Assembly: GCA_963573385.1 (NCBI GenBank)
Contig: CAUYLG010062914.1
Span: forward strand, 1-64,000
Reading direction: 5' to 3'
Origin: Cacajao melanocephalus
Lineage: Eukaryota; Chordata; Mammalia; Primates; Pitheciidae
DNA length: 64,000 bases
The notes beneath the pieces were generated by a model that was given only the letters and a program-made list of their open reading frames with translations, searched no databases and was not told the origin of the DNA. Positions 49,015-62,135 of this stretch are shown here, piece after piece. The stretch's first letter is position 1; each line of letters opens with the position of its first letter. A program made the position numbers and the translations under genes.

Positions 49015-49355
49015 ATGAGGGATGAGTTCCTGTCCTTTGCAGGGACGTGGATGATGCTGGAAACCATCATTCTCATCAAATTAACACAGGAACAGAAAAC
49101 CAAACACCACATGTTCTCACTCGTAAGTGGGAGAGGAACAATGAGAACACATGGACACAGGGAAGGGAACATCTCACACCAGGGCCTGTCAGGGTATGGA
49201 GGGGCTGAGGGAGGGATAGCATTAGGAGAAATGCCTAATGTAGATGACAGGTTGATGGGTGCAGCAAACCACTATGGCACATGCATACCTATTTAACAAA
49301 CCTGCATGTTCTGCACATGTATTTCAGAACTTAAAGAAAAATAATAATAAAAAAT
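49015..49355 (+). mobile_element. L1 3' end (L1PA-like)
   Basis: 'gagttcctgtcctttgcaggg', 'ccaaacaccacatgttctcactcgtaagtggg', 'gagaacacatggacacagg', 'aacaaacctgcatgttctgcacatgta' and an A-rich tail at about 49333-49355. About 340 bases, 5'-truncated. It is little diverged and so relatively young. Confidence 0.92.
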
Positions 49356-49367
49356 AATGAGTTTTAT

Positions 49368-49560
49368 AATTAGGCTGTCCTGGATAAAAATTCCAGCTCT
49401 ACTCCTTTGGTGCCGTGGACTCAAGAAAGTTACTTAACTCAGTTTCCTTATCTGTAAAAGAGAGAAGGCAATAATGTGTCCATTTTAACGTGTTGAAAGG
49501 ACTAAATGGATTTATGAATGAAAAATACCTAGCACGGGGCCTGCTGCATAGTAGAAATCA
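49368..49560 (+). repeat. MIR SINE
   Basis: 'attccagctctactcctt', 'aagaaagttacttaactcagtttccttatctgtaaaag' and 'agcacggggcctgctgcatagtag' give the full MIR order to its 3' end. Confidence 0.82.
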
Positions 49561-49938
49561 AAACATTTTTCTTTCCTTACTTCCCGGCGCCCCTGCCCCA
49601 CACACCCTGAAATCTATCACAAGAGCCATAAAACTGAAGGTTACTGATAAAAAGTGCTTGGTGAATACATTTAGGAAGCAGTGAGAAAGTGAAGAGACAG
49701 AATGAAGCTGAATTAAAGAGAGACTTTGAATGTTTAACACAAATTATATTTAAAAATCACAAAGATTAAAACATGACTTAACTTCAAGCATAGTACTGAA
49801 ATGAAAACAGATACCAAATGATACAAATTGCTATGATCTTGTCACTAATCAATCAATACTGTCATTTATCCATAACATTTCTATTTGGTAAATGCCAAAA
49901 TCTCTACTATTTTCAATTTTTACAGATTTGCAGAAATA

Positions 49939-50000
49939 CTACTTTGGTGCAAAAGTAATTGTTTTTGACATTAAAAATAATGGCAAAAACTGCAATTAGA
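49939..50000. mobile_element. MADE1 (mariner MITE), 3'-truncated
   Basis: CTTTGGTGCAAAAGTAATTG then 'tttttgacattaaaaataatggcaaaaactgcaatta'. The right terminal arm is missing beyond 'tgcaatta' at 49998, and three bases of the left arm (cgg) are deleted, so hairpin potential is reduced. Confidence 0.85.
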
Positions 50001-50534
50001 TGGCATATGTACCTTTGAATTTTTATTAAAATTAAGCCTTGTTTTTAAGTTATTCAACAGCCTTTTTTCCTCTTCTATATTTTCTCTACCTTCTTTCTTT
50101 CCCTTAAGAAACCACTGTTAATATTTTGGTGTATTTCTCCACATATTTCTCTATGTTCAAAAAACACTAAACAAACAAAAACACCTATACTAAGTTGTTC
50201 ATTTCCCTAGAAATGGAAGAAGTCATTTACATTTCTTTGTAACTTACTTTTCTTGCATACAAAAATATGAGGGACTTCCAGCTAGTTACAGGACTCCCAT
50301 AAAATGGAATATTATGTACATATTGAAAACTAATCATGGGATCTTTAGATCTACAAGGGACCTAAGAGATCACCTTGTCTAGTGGTTTCTAAAGATGTCA
50401 CCTCAGTTTAATTACTGTCTTAGTGGGTAGAGATTTTGAACATGGGAGAAGTGTTGAAAGTTCAATTAAATATTAAACTTGCAATGACAGAAACATAGAT
50501 TTGGAAGGAGTAACCTGGGGCCATCTTTCAGGTC

Positions 50535-50757
50535 CAACTTTAATGTAATTTTCTCAGGAAGTGTTTCCTGATATCCCTGACCAGGATAAGTCCCTTTTTG
50601 TGTGTCTTAATAGAACCTTTTATTTGTGCTTTGTTATATTTACTAGCATACTATTAGTAAATTATTTGTTATTGTCCATCTTTGTATCCACTATACTTCA
50701 TTACCTAATATATTCTTGACAGATTAAAAAAGGCTAAAAAAATGAATGAATAAACAG
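50535..50757 (+). mobile_element. L2 LINE 3' end, degraded
   Basis: 'aggaagtgtttcctgatatccctgacc', 'gtccatctttgtatccac' and a terminal 'aaaaaatgaatgaataaa' follow the L2 3' end. Confidence 0.55.
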
Positions 50758-51414
50758 AGATTTTTTTATGGGGGAGGGGCAGTCATACAGCTTTAAAATT
50801 TGATGCAGTGGAGTGGAAGAAGTTTGCATCAGGGGCTCAGAGACTGATATATTCTTGTGAATTCATGACACTTCGTGTTATATTCCCTAGCATTTGAGGA
50901 TCACTATAAGCTTGCATTTATTGGTGTTCTTAGGAATGATTAGACTCTTGGTATGAGGTTTGCAGTAACCTAATACATAGGGATATTGTTAATTTAAAAT
51001 AGGAGCTGTCTCTTTAAAGTGCTTACATCCTCAACACTGGTCACCCTGTTTGTGGGGACTTGAAGTACTCAATTACTTCTTTAGTGGGTGTTTAATTAGA
51101 ACAAATGGAAGGAGATAATCTTGAGGCACATTTTATCTAGGTTGCCTTGTGATCAGATAAAACATTTTTACCCCACTACAGAGAACAGAAACTTTTTTAC
51201 TGACCCAATTGCAGTCAGTCTCTCTGATGTACACAGAACTACTTTAGATCCCCATAAAAAGTGTTTTCATACTTATACGTGATTTCTTTGTGTAAACAGC
51301 ACCAATTAAGCTTTTTGGTATTATTTTAAGTAAAATATTATACATTTGAGAGACTAGCTCCTCTTATTATGTGTTGATTTAATTCATTTAATGCTCAACT
51401 TTATTTCTTTTTGT
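50758..51414. other. Non-coding, nothing assigned
   Basis: No exon or repeat recognised. Confidence 0.45.
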
Positions 51415-51770
51415 ATTGGTTAAGGTTCTTCTGGTTGCAAATAATGGAAATCACTAAGTCAAAGAAAAGGTAATTTATTGGAAATACACCAAGGTAACTC
51501 AAAGAAGGGCAGGATGAATGAAACAACAGTGCCTTAGGAAAGGCAGAAACAGTGCCATATCTGGGGATCTCAGTGGTGAACCTTGTGAACTAGGAAGCCA
51601 TCCCAATGGCATCTACTACATTGTTATTCATTTTGCTCCAGTTTCATGAGTGTGGGGGAGGCAGATCTCTGTTTTCCTATTTGCTTCTGACTATAATAGA
51701 AAAAGGTCAAGAGGATTTGAAATAGGGTGCAGTTAGCAGTAGGAATTGAGACAATTTTTTTTCTTTTGCA
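51415..51770 (+). mobile_element. Possible LTR (MLT2-like) remnant
   Basis: It begins TTGTATTGGTTAAGGTTCTT, like the 5' end of ERVL-related LTRs, followed by 'ggtaatttattggaaatac'. The remainder is too diverged to confirm. Confidence 0.35.
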
Positions 51771-53479
51771 ATAAGTTCCTCAGGAAAATTTGACAACATG
51801 GCTAACTGAATATGGAACAAGAAACAAAAGAATGAATAGAAAAATGTTAACTTTTACAGTATGGGTTATTGAAAAAATAGTGGTGTCCTCCTGAGTAAAT
51901 TTGGAATGTGGAGTGCTTTTTAAAGGGGAGGAGACTATTATATGTTTGGCTTTATGCATATTTGAAAGCGTGATGATGAGATGTCCCTGTTAAGATTTTT
52001 AAAGGAAGTTATAGTGAAGATAGGACTGGGAATATAAAGCTAGTGTTAGGACAATCATAAGAAACAAATAACTCCCTCTGGAGTTAATTTTATATGTCTT
52101 TGACTCTTCCCATTTCTTTGAACATAGGAACCAAGCCTTAATCATTTTTCAATCTCCTAAGGCTTAACACTTAGTAGGTAGAGAAAAACATCATTGTGAC
52201 ATTAAATTGAGTTGGCTCTTAGAAAGAAAAGAGCAGAGAAACAAGAATAATTTCCACTTTCTCTTGGAACTAGTTCAAAATGTTGTCTTCCTTTTAAAGG
52301 CTCTGCCAGAATAAACCTATTTTAGAGTCTACCTCTTTTGATAACCAGAGAGTCTATCTGTACCATTTGTTTTTTCCAGTCAGGTTTTATGCAATTTGAA
52401 AAAGGTATTTTCATTTGCCTTCTCTTGGTTGTTGGACTTATTGCATTACAGTTACTTAAGCCATAACATTAGTGTCTTGAGAGAAAACAATGAGAGATTC
52501 ATTTTAGCCTGTGTTTTCCTTTGAATCTGACAAAAAGAAGAAAAAGTCTGGAAAGATAGCATCCCAGAATATTTTTGCTTACTCTTCACTACTTAATCAA
52601 TACTTCCACCAGAAGTAAGACAGAATGTCTTACTTCACATTAGAAGCAGAAACTAGGTTAGACATCCTGATAATAAGTGACTGTATTGTGGAGATGGATG
52701 GGGATGGATAAAGTATAGATTCTATTTGGTTTCATCTTAACTGCGTTTATTCTATCCCCATTTTATTGCCCATTCATTGCTCCATGTCAGTTCAATTCTA
52801 TTCTATTTCAACTTGAGATATACACACAATATAATGCTCGACATTTTTAGTCAAAAGCATTTTAAAATCTTGTCACCAGATTAGTCTTCTCTTCTTAGGC
52901 ATTTCACATTCCCTATAGTAAATTGTAGCGAATTTAAATTTCTAACTATTTTCAACTTGTAGACTTTAAACATCTTATTAAAAGTGTAATATAGTATCTT
53001 GGTAAGGGTTACCATTTTATTTCCATTGATATGAAAGTGGATTCTGAAGACAACTTGGTGACTTGCATAAAAGCATGGAGTGATTTAGCTAAAAGTTGGG
53101 CACAGTGATAAAATCTCTGTACAAAATGCCTTGTTTTATTTTTAAGTAATGCAGTTTTTGATAAGTAGAGTTACTGAATTTTTCAAATAGATTAGACTCT
53201 TCTGATTTGGAAATGTATTTGTGGAAAATGCCAAAAAGTTTTTTAAAATTCCATTTATTTTTAATAATTTATACTTTTCTTCCATCAGCTATAAAAATAA
53301 AATTATTCACTATTTTCTATCATTTTTTTTTGTTAAGTTGCAATAATAGCCAAACTACTGAGCATTTTATAGAATTCTGCTGACCACTCTACAAGGGAGA
53401 GATTTACATGCAATTCTTTTGGCTCTGGCTTGATATGAGGGGTGTTGCATTAGAGGACAGCTGAATTACAGTGCCTATC
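51771..53479. other. Non-coding, nothing assigned
   Basis: AT-rich with no exon or repeat recognised. Confidence 0.45.
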
Positions 53480-53655
53480 TTTTATTAAGTGTTTTCAACA
53501 CTGTAAAGTCATCCATAAAACAATGTGTTGGGGTGGATATAACTATTTTCATTCCGCAGATGAAAAAGCCGAGGCTCAGGAAGGTTATATAGTTTAACCT
53601 AAGATGGTACTTGTGAGTGGCAGTGATAAAGGCAGCTGTTAAACTGAGTTTAAGA
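53480..53655 (-). repeat. MIR SINE
   Basis: 'ataactattttcattccgcagatgaaaaagccgaggctcaggaaggttatatag' is the reverse of the MIR central region. Confidence 0.72.
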
Positions 53656-53734
53656 AACTTTCTGCAGCATCGTAAATACTTTCTCTCCATTTATTTATGA
53701 TCCAACTTCCATTCATACTCTAATTCTGTTATGT

Positions 53735-53915
53735 TTGTAGCTGGCAACCACCTACTTCAGGACAAACTGGAGAACTTGTTAAAAATGAAGATCCCCACCT
53801 CTAATTATAGCAATTTAGAGCCAGCAGATCTAGTGTGCCCCGATAATATGCATTTCTAATAATCATTCCTTGCAGTTGCTATGCACAATAAGCTTGGACA
53901 ACAATTGCCTTAGTT
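53735..53915. mobile_element. Possible MER5-like hAT element
   Basis: 'ctggagaacttgttaaaaatgaagatccccacc' and 'gataatatgcatttctaataatc' fit the interior of a MER5A1-like element. The terminal repeats are weak. Confidence 0.45.
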
Positions 53916-55364
53916 AATATCAGAAAAATGTTCATGAGAAAGAAAACTTTTAAAAATCTTTACTCCTAAATTTTGTTCAAATACTTTGACAAATTAATAA
54001 TATTGCCCTAAAAACTCTTACCATGTCATCAGTTGAACAAAACTACAAGGTTTGAAAACTCCCCAGGATGTGACTTAAAATTTCTGATCTCTAATATAGG
54101 AAAAATGATGACAGAAGGCACAACTTGTCTGCAGGTTGAGGTATCATGGCCTTGGGGCTGAAAACCCTGGGGAATCCATTTTAGCCACAGAGGGCAAAGA
54201 CGGGGAGAAAAAAGTACGAGCTCTGCAGAACAGATAATTCTCTGCTCAGTTTGTAATTTTGAACAGTACTCTTCTGCCAGCCGTTAGCTCCTGTGGTTTC
54301 TATTTAGCATCGTGTAATGGTCTCTCAATTGTCAAGTGATTTACTAGTTATTTTAGGATTTCTGTTTCTTTGGTACTTATTATTCCATGCCTACTGAAAA
54401 ACTGAACAATAAAAGTAATCAATTGGGAACATTTTAATGAGGCAATCCAACCCGAAGCTTTGCATTCAAGTGTTTGTTCAAATTTGAGGAGGTTATGACT
54501 ACCAGCTCTGTTTTACTTGTCCTACCCAAAGAGAAAAGACAAAAAAGAGGAGAGAATTTCTGGTAACTTTGAGCTGCTGGAGTAAAGGTCGTTTATGGGG
54601 AGGAGTTAATAGTAGAATGCTCTTTGTACAGATGATGTGCTTAGATTATTTACAATCCACCACCAAAAAAGATTTGGAAACAAGATTATAATTTGCCCTC
54701 GATATGAGGAGAAACTTTAGCTAGGTTGTAGGATCTCCTGGGTGTTAAAATTTAAGTACACATGGATAGTCAAAATCGTATTTTTTATGTTTCTTTGTGT
54801 GGTACATGGTTTTCCAGACTGCATTGTGCTTGTGAGGTGAACACCTTGAACATAGTTTTTTTCTATTATTTGCTGGAAAAATGTTTACTCCCATATTAAA
54901 TTAGCAGCTCAAGGTTCCTAAGTCAGTGAAAGTAAGATTTTCTGATTGTTTCACATGATACTTTCTTCCAAGGACGTGGAGTACTGTTAACTCTGAAAAT
55001 CCCACAATTCTTTGGTATTCTTTTAAAGTTAGGTTTCTGCTTAACACTACATTTCTGCATCATGGTTTTTATTTAGGGGCACTGGGGTGAAAGCTTAAGT
55101 GTTTCACCTTTCCTGTAGTAAATTGTAGTGAATTTAAACTTCTATTTTCATAATAAGCGTTTCATTAGTATTGACCAGATTACAAAGAACTATGAGGCAT
55201 TTTGGAGCATATTTAAATAATTTTGGAGGGTTATAAGAGAGCTCCAAACATTAAAGTGAAGCAACAAGGTCTGTATCATTGCCAAATTTCAAGAGAAAAG
55301 GCTAATTATTCTTTGACCTTGGAGCTATTTGGAAGGGGAATATGTTGCTTGGAATATAAGAGAT
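53916..55364. other. Non-coding, nothing assigned
   Basis: No exon or repeat recognised. Confidence 0.45.
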
Positions 55365-55580
55365 AGCATGGGAAGAAATGCCAGATATAGGTGAAGGGGA
55401 GGAAAGCAGCAAATCACACTGCCACGTGTGTACCTATACAACAATCTTGCATGTTCCTCACATGTACCCCAAAACCTAAAATACAATAAAAATTTTAAAA
55501 AATAATAAAAATAAAAATAAAAAAATAAAAGTCTTATATAGCTTGAAAATTCTAAAAAAATAAAATAAAATATAAAAAAA
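55365..55580 (+). mobile_element. L1 3' terminus and A-rich tail
   Basis: 'gggaagaaatgccagatata', 'cactgccacgtgtgtacctatacaacaatcttgcatg', 'cacatgtaccccaaaacctaaa', then AAAAATAATAAAAATAAAAA. Only about 135 bases of L1 body remain before the tail. Confidence 0.88.
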
Positions 55581-56559
55581 TTATTCTGAAGAATAGAGAG
55601 AACACCTGATAAACTACTAAATGAATGGCTTTATACTTAGCAGTTCTAAATTCCAAATTACTCTCTTGTTTTGAAACAGTCGTACATAAATGTAAGGTAA
55701 CTGCAGATTTTTCTATTTCTCTGCTGTATCCTCTTAGGACTGCAGTGATGACTAACAATGGAATAAAAATAGCAATAGCTAATAGCTATGTCTGTTTTTT
55801 TTTTTAATTAAAGTTTTTTAGGTCAAGAAAGATACCCAAATGCTTTAAATTTTCCTGTAGTGGTATATGTCCCAATGCTCAAAGTTTTGAATTGCTCTAT
55901 TAAATTGCTCTCTCAGTTTGAAATCATTTTTTAAAATCTTTGGTTTAGGAAATAACTATTTCTAAATAAACATATGTGTTTACCAGTGAGTTTAGTGCCA
56001 ATAAACAGTTTCTATTCACAGTGCCTTATATCTGGTAAGCAGATCTACCAACCAGACAGAGAGCCAACCCATAGTCCAAATGGGAAATATTTTTTAAAGT
56101 TTTGATAGGATGCAGTACTCAGTTTTAAAGATCATATTCTTTGATTATGATTGACCAGGTCTCCTAGTTTAAATAGGTCTTCAGGCAGGTGATCCTGCAA
56201 GAATTAATCTCAGTTAACAAACTAATGTGGGCACTGGACAATACCATGAGAACAAGGGGCCAATTAACTTGGGAAATGTGGGGAAGAGCAATGGTGAGAG
56301 AGGAGGAAAGCCACTTTACAGGTGTAAGATTTTCTTGGAGAGTAGTTCGACCACGAAGGACAGGGAATTGCCATCTGGAGAGGCTTGTCACTGTCTTCCC
56401 CATACTACTTCATATGGATAAGTCATGTGGACTAAAAGAAGACCATGGAAAGGGTTTCTGGTTTTCTAAAGGGTTAAATATAGGGAGAACTGAAACCCCA
56501 TGAATAGAGTCTTGAGATTGCAAAAATAACAACAATAACAACAACAAGTAGTAGCTAAT
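55581..56559. other. Non-coding; small (AAC)n tract
   Basis: An AACAACAATAACAACAACAA tract lies near 56528-56547. Overlapping frames at 56189-56503 have no recognisable similarity. Confidence 0.45.
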
Positions 56560-56795
56560 AGTTCTATGACATTATATGCTAGACAACGTTGCATTCACTC
56601 TGTCTAGAAATCATGCATTTAATCTTCACTACAACCTTATGACACAGATAATATCATTATTCTATTAATACCGATGGAAAACTGAGATACAAAGAGGGTA
56701 ATCAGGCAATTTTCCCAAGTTCACTCATTTAGTAAATGGTAGAGCCAGAATATGAATCAGGAATTCAGGCTCTGAGTCTGTGTTCTCAACTACAA
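56560..56795 (-). repeat. MIR SINE
   Basis: 'catttaatcttcactacaaccttatgacacagataatatcattatt', 'aaaactgagatacaaagag', 'ggtagagccagaatatgaatcagg' and 'aggctctgagtctgtg' give a nearly complete reverse MIR. Confidence 0.8.
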
Positions 56796-59149
56796 ACTTC
56801 ACAAAGGAATGCATTTCCTAGAACATATTTGTACCAGTTAAGGCCGTGCATATCAAGATTCATTGGGCTGTAAACAGTGGTAACATGTTTTTTAATCTGA
56901 CCCTGTAAAACAATAAAAACTCATATTTTCTGGAAACTAGTTACTTTAAGTATTTCCTAGCTTTGTGACTTAGAGGCTTCTTGGATGATCCCCAACAGCT
57001 ATTTCTGGAGAGAACCTGAGGGATCATGCACTAGACAGTGGCCTAACAGGAGGGTTAATCAAATGACCACTGATAAAACTGCAGGAGCAAGTTCATTTCA
57101 GAGTAATCAGAAATTACCTTTTGTTCCTCCATCTCTTCAAAGGAAAGCCACTGAGAAACAGGGCAACCAATCGCTAGAACTCCCCCTGCTTGGTTTAATC
57201 AGACAGTGAATTGTTGAATTAAACCAGTGTCCTTAGCTGCCCTTTGTTGGTTGCTCCTTGATTAGTCAACATGTAATTTGAGTGATAGAACCATGTTGGA
57301 TGTTCCTGCCACATATTCTGATGAGTTAGCACTCTGCTGCTGCTGTCACACAGCTTCTTAAAAGGTGTCAAGATACTCTGTGGGGAAATAAGCAGTGTTT
57401 CGATGGCAAAGAGACTGTTTGCAAGGGGCTGCTCATGGACATGCATGTTGCTTAGGCGTGCAGGCAGCCCTGCGGTGACTGATGGATGTTCTGATGATCC
57501 TTTCTGGTGTATCTTCACTTGTGCTGGGAAAGGGATGAAGGGCACCTTTGAAAGGGGAGGATCCATAATAATCACTTCATCTCTCATCTGCTTAATGCAG
57601 ACTTACTCTGGAAAGATAAATGACTGTCCACTCCTGTAACAACTCCTCAAAATCATTACTATATATTGCTGTGGGCCAGATTTGTACATTTCTAGGATTG
57701 TTTCACTGTGGCAGTGATTGACTGCAGTCTGTAGCATTGATTGCATGTTTCTGTTAACTTGAAAGTATCTTAGAAGGAATAGGCAGTAAATTTTGAAGAG
57801 GTCTCAGTGAATCTACTTGACATGGAAATATATAATTGATGAGACGTTGTAATGGGTTTAAAATTTACAGTTATAACTCAGGTATACAGAAATGAAACAT
57901 TTTATTTTTCTGTTACTGAACTTAACAATGTCAAGTCCCCAGTTGGCTGAAAATAGTTACTCTTGCTGCTTCAATTTAATTTAGTCACATTTAGTTTGTT
58001 CAGTCAAATTCTATATTCTCTTCCTGGCCCCTTCTTTGATTATCCTTATAGATGGTCTAAGTTACTGGGTGGCTTATAGGTGATCCTGGCATAAGGGAAA
58101 GAGTGTCCTGTTTCTTGGGTCTTCTCTGGTCCTTGCTGGCTTTTGCTGAGACATAGTAGTTCTCTTCTAGCTTGTGGACCTCATATGTAGCATCTGGTGC
58201 ACTGGGTCTGCATGGGCCTGCCTAGGCCTCTGGGCTGGATGTTCAGGCTCTGTTCCTCATGCCCTAACTCTGGCTCTCTTTAGGTAACAGGCCTGCTGAG
58301 CACTTCCCTGTCTTTCCTTGGGGGATGCTCAAGAACCCATGGCTGCTTTCCGTGTGGAAAGAAGACTCTGAAACTCTAGGAGGCTTCTTCAGGCTCATCT
58401 GCCTAAAGCATTCCCCAGTTTTTGTGGTGGCCCTTCTGCCATGTCTGCCATGCTGCTTTGGTAACATGCTGAGTGAGGGGTTTTCCCAAGAGCTTGTAGT
58501 ATTTTCCAGCTATGCTTGGAGAGCAGGTTTTAGTCATCTACCCTTGTCAGAATTATATAGTAGGCTCAATCTCTCTTACCTGGTTCCTTTTCCAAATGCT
58601 CCACACATTAAAAGCTTTCTATCTACCTTTTAGTATTTAAAAAAATGTCATGTTTCATCCCTTCTTTAAGTTTTATACTATAAATGCTATGCTGAGTCAT
58701 TTGAGCTCTGGCTCACTGGAGCCCACAAATCCTTTTTTTCACAATACCAGAAAGCCTAGCATTCCAGGTTGGTCTCAGCTACTGACTTTAAAAAAGCCAG
58801 ATTCGAAGATCAAAGTTGATGAATGACCATGTGATTCTTTGAGGTATTTACCATCTCCTCTGGAAATAAGGAGTTCTGGTGTTTGATTCAGCAGGTAAGC
58901 GAGGAAACACAAGGACTCCTGGGGAAGAAAATACATCTATTAATATTTCAAAAATATTATCCCAGCTATAACAGTTTCTCTTTTTTTACTACATGCACTT
59001 TTAAAAAAGTTTAGTCTCTTCTCCCTTTTTCCTTCTTTATTTTTTGATAATAACATTGAAATTTCCCCATTATTGGGTAAAGTTCTAAGCAGCATAACTC
59101 CTGCTTTTCCAAGTCAGATTTCTGCCCACCTATAGACCATCTAAAGTGG
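56796..59149. other. Non-coding, including GC-richer block 58100-58640
   Basis: The segment 58100-58640 has more G+C and longer frames on both strands than its surroundings. I recognise no protein, repeat or splice structure in it. The rest is unassigned. Confidence 0.4.
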
Positions 59150-59300
59150 GTACCAACTATGAGAGAGGTGCTGTTATGATCTTCATTTCAAGGTGAGAAA
59201 ACTTATGTGGAGGGATTACACACATCCAGATTCACTCAGCTCGTAAGTGAACAAGTTGGGATTCGTGCTCAGGTCTGTTGACATTATCCTGCCATTTCTG
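59150..59300 (-). repeat. MIR SINE
   Basis: 'tgttatgatcttcatttcaaggtgagaaaac', 'cagattcactcagctcgtaagtgaacaagttgggattcgtgctcagg' match reverse MIR. Confidence 0.7.
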
Positions 59301-62000
59301 ATGCAAGTCTATTTCAGAGTTATCGTACACATATTGAGTTAAATCTATCCTGAATAGACTGCATGGAGATTAAATAAAATGACTTTATGTATACACAATT
59401 TTTTAAAACTACATACAATTTTTAACTTAAAGAGAAAATCAGTTCTCTAGTTACTAATAACCTCAATTTTTTCCTGGGTAGTTTAAAAAATATATATGTT
59501 GATTTAAATAGTGTTTAGGTGCTTCTTTAGATATAAACCCCATGGATTGGTAATCCAAAATTTGCTAGTAGATCTTCAAAGAACACTAGAACTACAAATA
59601 CCAACTGTGGATATTTACTGCCATAAATAACACTTTTGTAGAGAACACTTTAATTTGCCTGATAGATCTTATATCCATAAAGAGAAATGAGAGTAAGGGA
59701 GAAATAACATAATAAATTGTTGGCTGGAAAACTTAAAAAAAATTTATATTACTCCTTAAAGTTAAATAATACAGGATAAATAAACATGAAGAGAAAGAAG
59801 CCCATGTGGTGATTTTACTGTTTCACATGTTAGAAATATAATCAATTGAAAGTCACTGATGAATTTATATCATATTCATGAACACACCAGAAACCCAGAA
59901 AGATACAAAGTCCAGCATTCCCTTCCTTAATGATACCAGATGCATTTTAATAGAAATTTCTTAAACTTTTGTACTTTGACATGCTGATAAGCTGCAGCAT
60001 GATATTATATATTATCTAAAGATGAATTGTGGGTTTTGGATTTCTATTTCCTTAAATCATCAGCAGGTTCAGTTACAGTACATTGCTAAGGGGTTAATTT
60101 TCAAACCAATTAGTGATGAGAATGGCTAGTGATAAGAAAAGGGGCAAAACCCAAGTATAATTGGTAAAACTCTTTCCATATGAATAATTGTTTTTTCTTT
60201 TGCATTTGCTGTGTCTTCTGGAGGAATGACAGTCGTGTAATTCAGTCTGGTTGGAGTGACAGGCATAGGGTTAGTAAAGGCTTTGTGTATGGGATGGTGC
60301 ACTCTAGCATGAACTGCCATCCTCCTCCCATGGTGTGTCTGCCACACGTGAATAGCGTAAGTAACGTCTACCAAAACAGCCCTCTGAAATATTGAGCACT
60401 GACATACCTGAATGCTTTTTAGGTGTTACAGGTGTACTGTTCAACTGCTGTTCAATTGCAGTCTTAATAAAAAATGATAGCCTGATTCCAAGGTGGATGT
60501 CTTATACCATCGATTTGTAGTAAGTCACCACATTTCCCTGAACAGTGTGAATTTTATATGAGAATTATAAAACAGCAATGATCATTTTAGGATCAGAGAT
60601 GCTGCGATTCATCAGGTACTGTTGATGGCTGATGCACTTGCTTAGTCTGGCCTTGCGCAGAGACTCAAGTAATTTGTTATACTACAGGACATGTGCTGTT
60701 TCCTCTTCCATACTACTTCCCAGTACTGCTAATTCTTTTAAGGCTAAAGAACACCACTGTATTAGATAAAACTATATATAATATTAAATATATGTTTTGT
60801 ATATATGTGTATATCCTCTGCTATACAGGTAAGGTATCATGCTAAAATGATGTAACTCTTAACTGCATTTTTCTGGTAATTAGCAATGGATTGTCTTCCT
60901 GTAAAATATGAGTTCTTCAATCCTCCTGGTTTTGGGGAGCACAGAATGATTCATTATCTTTTCTACATTAGCCATTTTTGTTTGTTTGTGGTGGGATTTG
61001 AAATAGGAATACAAATTGTATAATTACAAAATGAAATTCAAAATTAATAAGATCCCATTTTCAGATTTTTTTGTTGTTCCAATATGTTTTTCAAGTTTTA
61101 AAAGCCATTATAAACTTTACAAGGGCCTATTTTTCCTATTAAAATAAAGCTTGTATCCTTATTTCTTTCAATATTTATGCAGATACACGCATAATTATAA
61201 TGCCACATTTGCAATATCCTATATTTGTATATTACAGATTGCATGAAATAGGCCCGAATGGAGGTTCGGAACTGATATCTTTAAGAGAACTCAGGAAAAC
61301 TAAATTTTGTATTAGCTAAACTTATTTAATATATTAAAATAATATACTTACACATTTTAATTTTAATAGTTTACTTCATTTCTTTTTAAAATACGAATTA
61401 TCTTGTTTAAAATAACAATATCTCTTTATTGGTTTTTTTTTTGGTAATGACATTGATCCCTATTTAATTACTATTGCATAATTAAAAATCAGCCCTTTGC
61501 CATCAGTGGAGATGGTAGGGCTACAATGTGCAACTTATTAACTTTCAATATTATCCAATACATTTGCTTGCATTTTGTTATAATTTCTGTACTGTAAACA
61601 TATTGGAGATAAAGCAGAAAATAAATATTATATATTATCATACTTTTAGGTGACCATTTTTGGCTTCATATATTTTATCAAGTTTCAGTAACATGAGTAG
61701 TGTATTGCCATATTCTCCATGTAAAAAAATTAAAATATTACAAATAAGGCTAAGATCTTCCTATGGAAAAAAAAATTCCCTCTATCGAAGGAGAAATTTA
61801 TTACTAATATGATAATACCCCTTCAGACCTTTTTCTAGTCACTTACAGATAAAAATTGTAGTACTGGTTGTTACATAGTATGTTTTATTAATATTTTACT
61901 GTGTATATTGTTATATAAATTGTTTTCCTCACTCACCGATATGCTTTATAATTCTTTTTATTTAGGCTTCATGACTAATTCGTAGGGGAACCTCAAGAAG
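59301..62000. other. Non-coding AT-rich stretch, nothing assigned
   Basis: About 2.7 kb with no repeat family I recognise; a TA-rich simple tract lies at about 60768-60815. Confidence 0.45.
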
Positions 62001-62004
62001 ATCA

Positions 62005-62135
62005 CTTACGTGCTTCACTTTCCACATATGTAAAATAGGATAACAACAGAATCTGCCTTGTGGATGACAAGGAGAACACCTGTGAAGCACTCAGAACAGA
62101 GCCTGTGATATAATAAATGCTGTGTTAGTATTTGC
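62005..62135 (+). repeat. MIR SINE, 3' half
   Basis: 'acatatgtaaaataggataacaac', 'ctgtgaagcactcagaacagagcctgtgatataataaatgctg' fit the 3' half of MIR. Confidence 0.75.

Noticed and set aside
57219..57587. 122-codon open frame on the minus strand
   Set aside because: No recognisable family, no conserved motif and no promoter or splice support.
58325..58633. 102-codon plus-strand frame, considered as a processed pseudogene
   Set aside because: I do not recognise the protein and see no A tail or flanking duplication.
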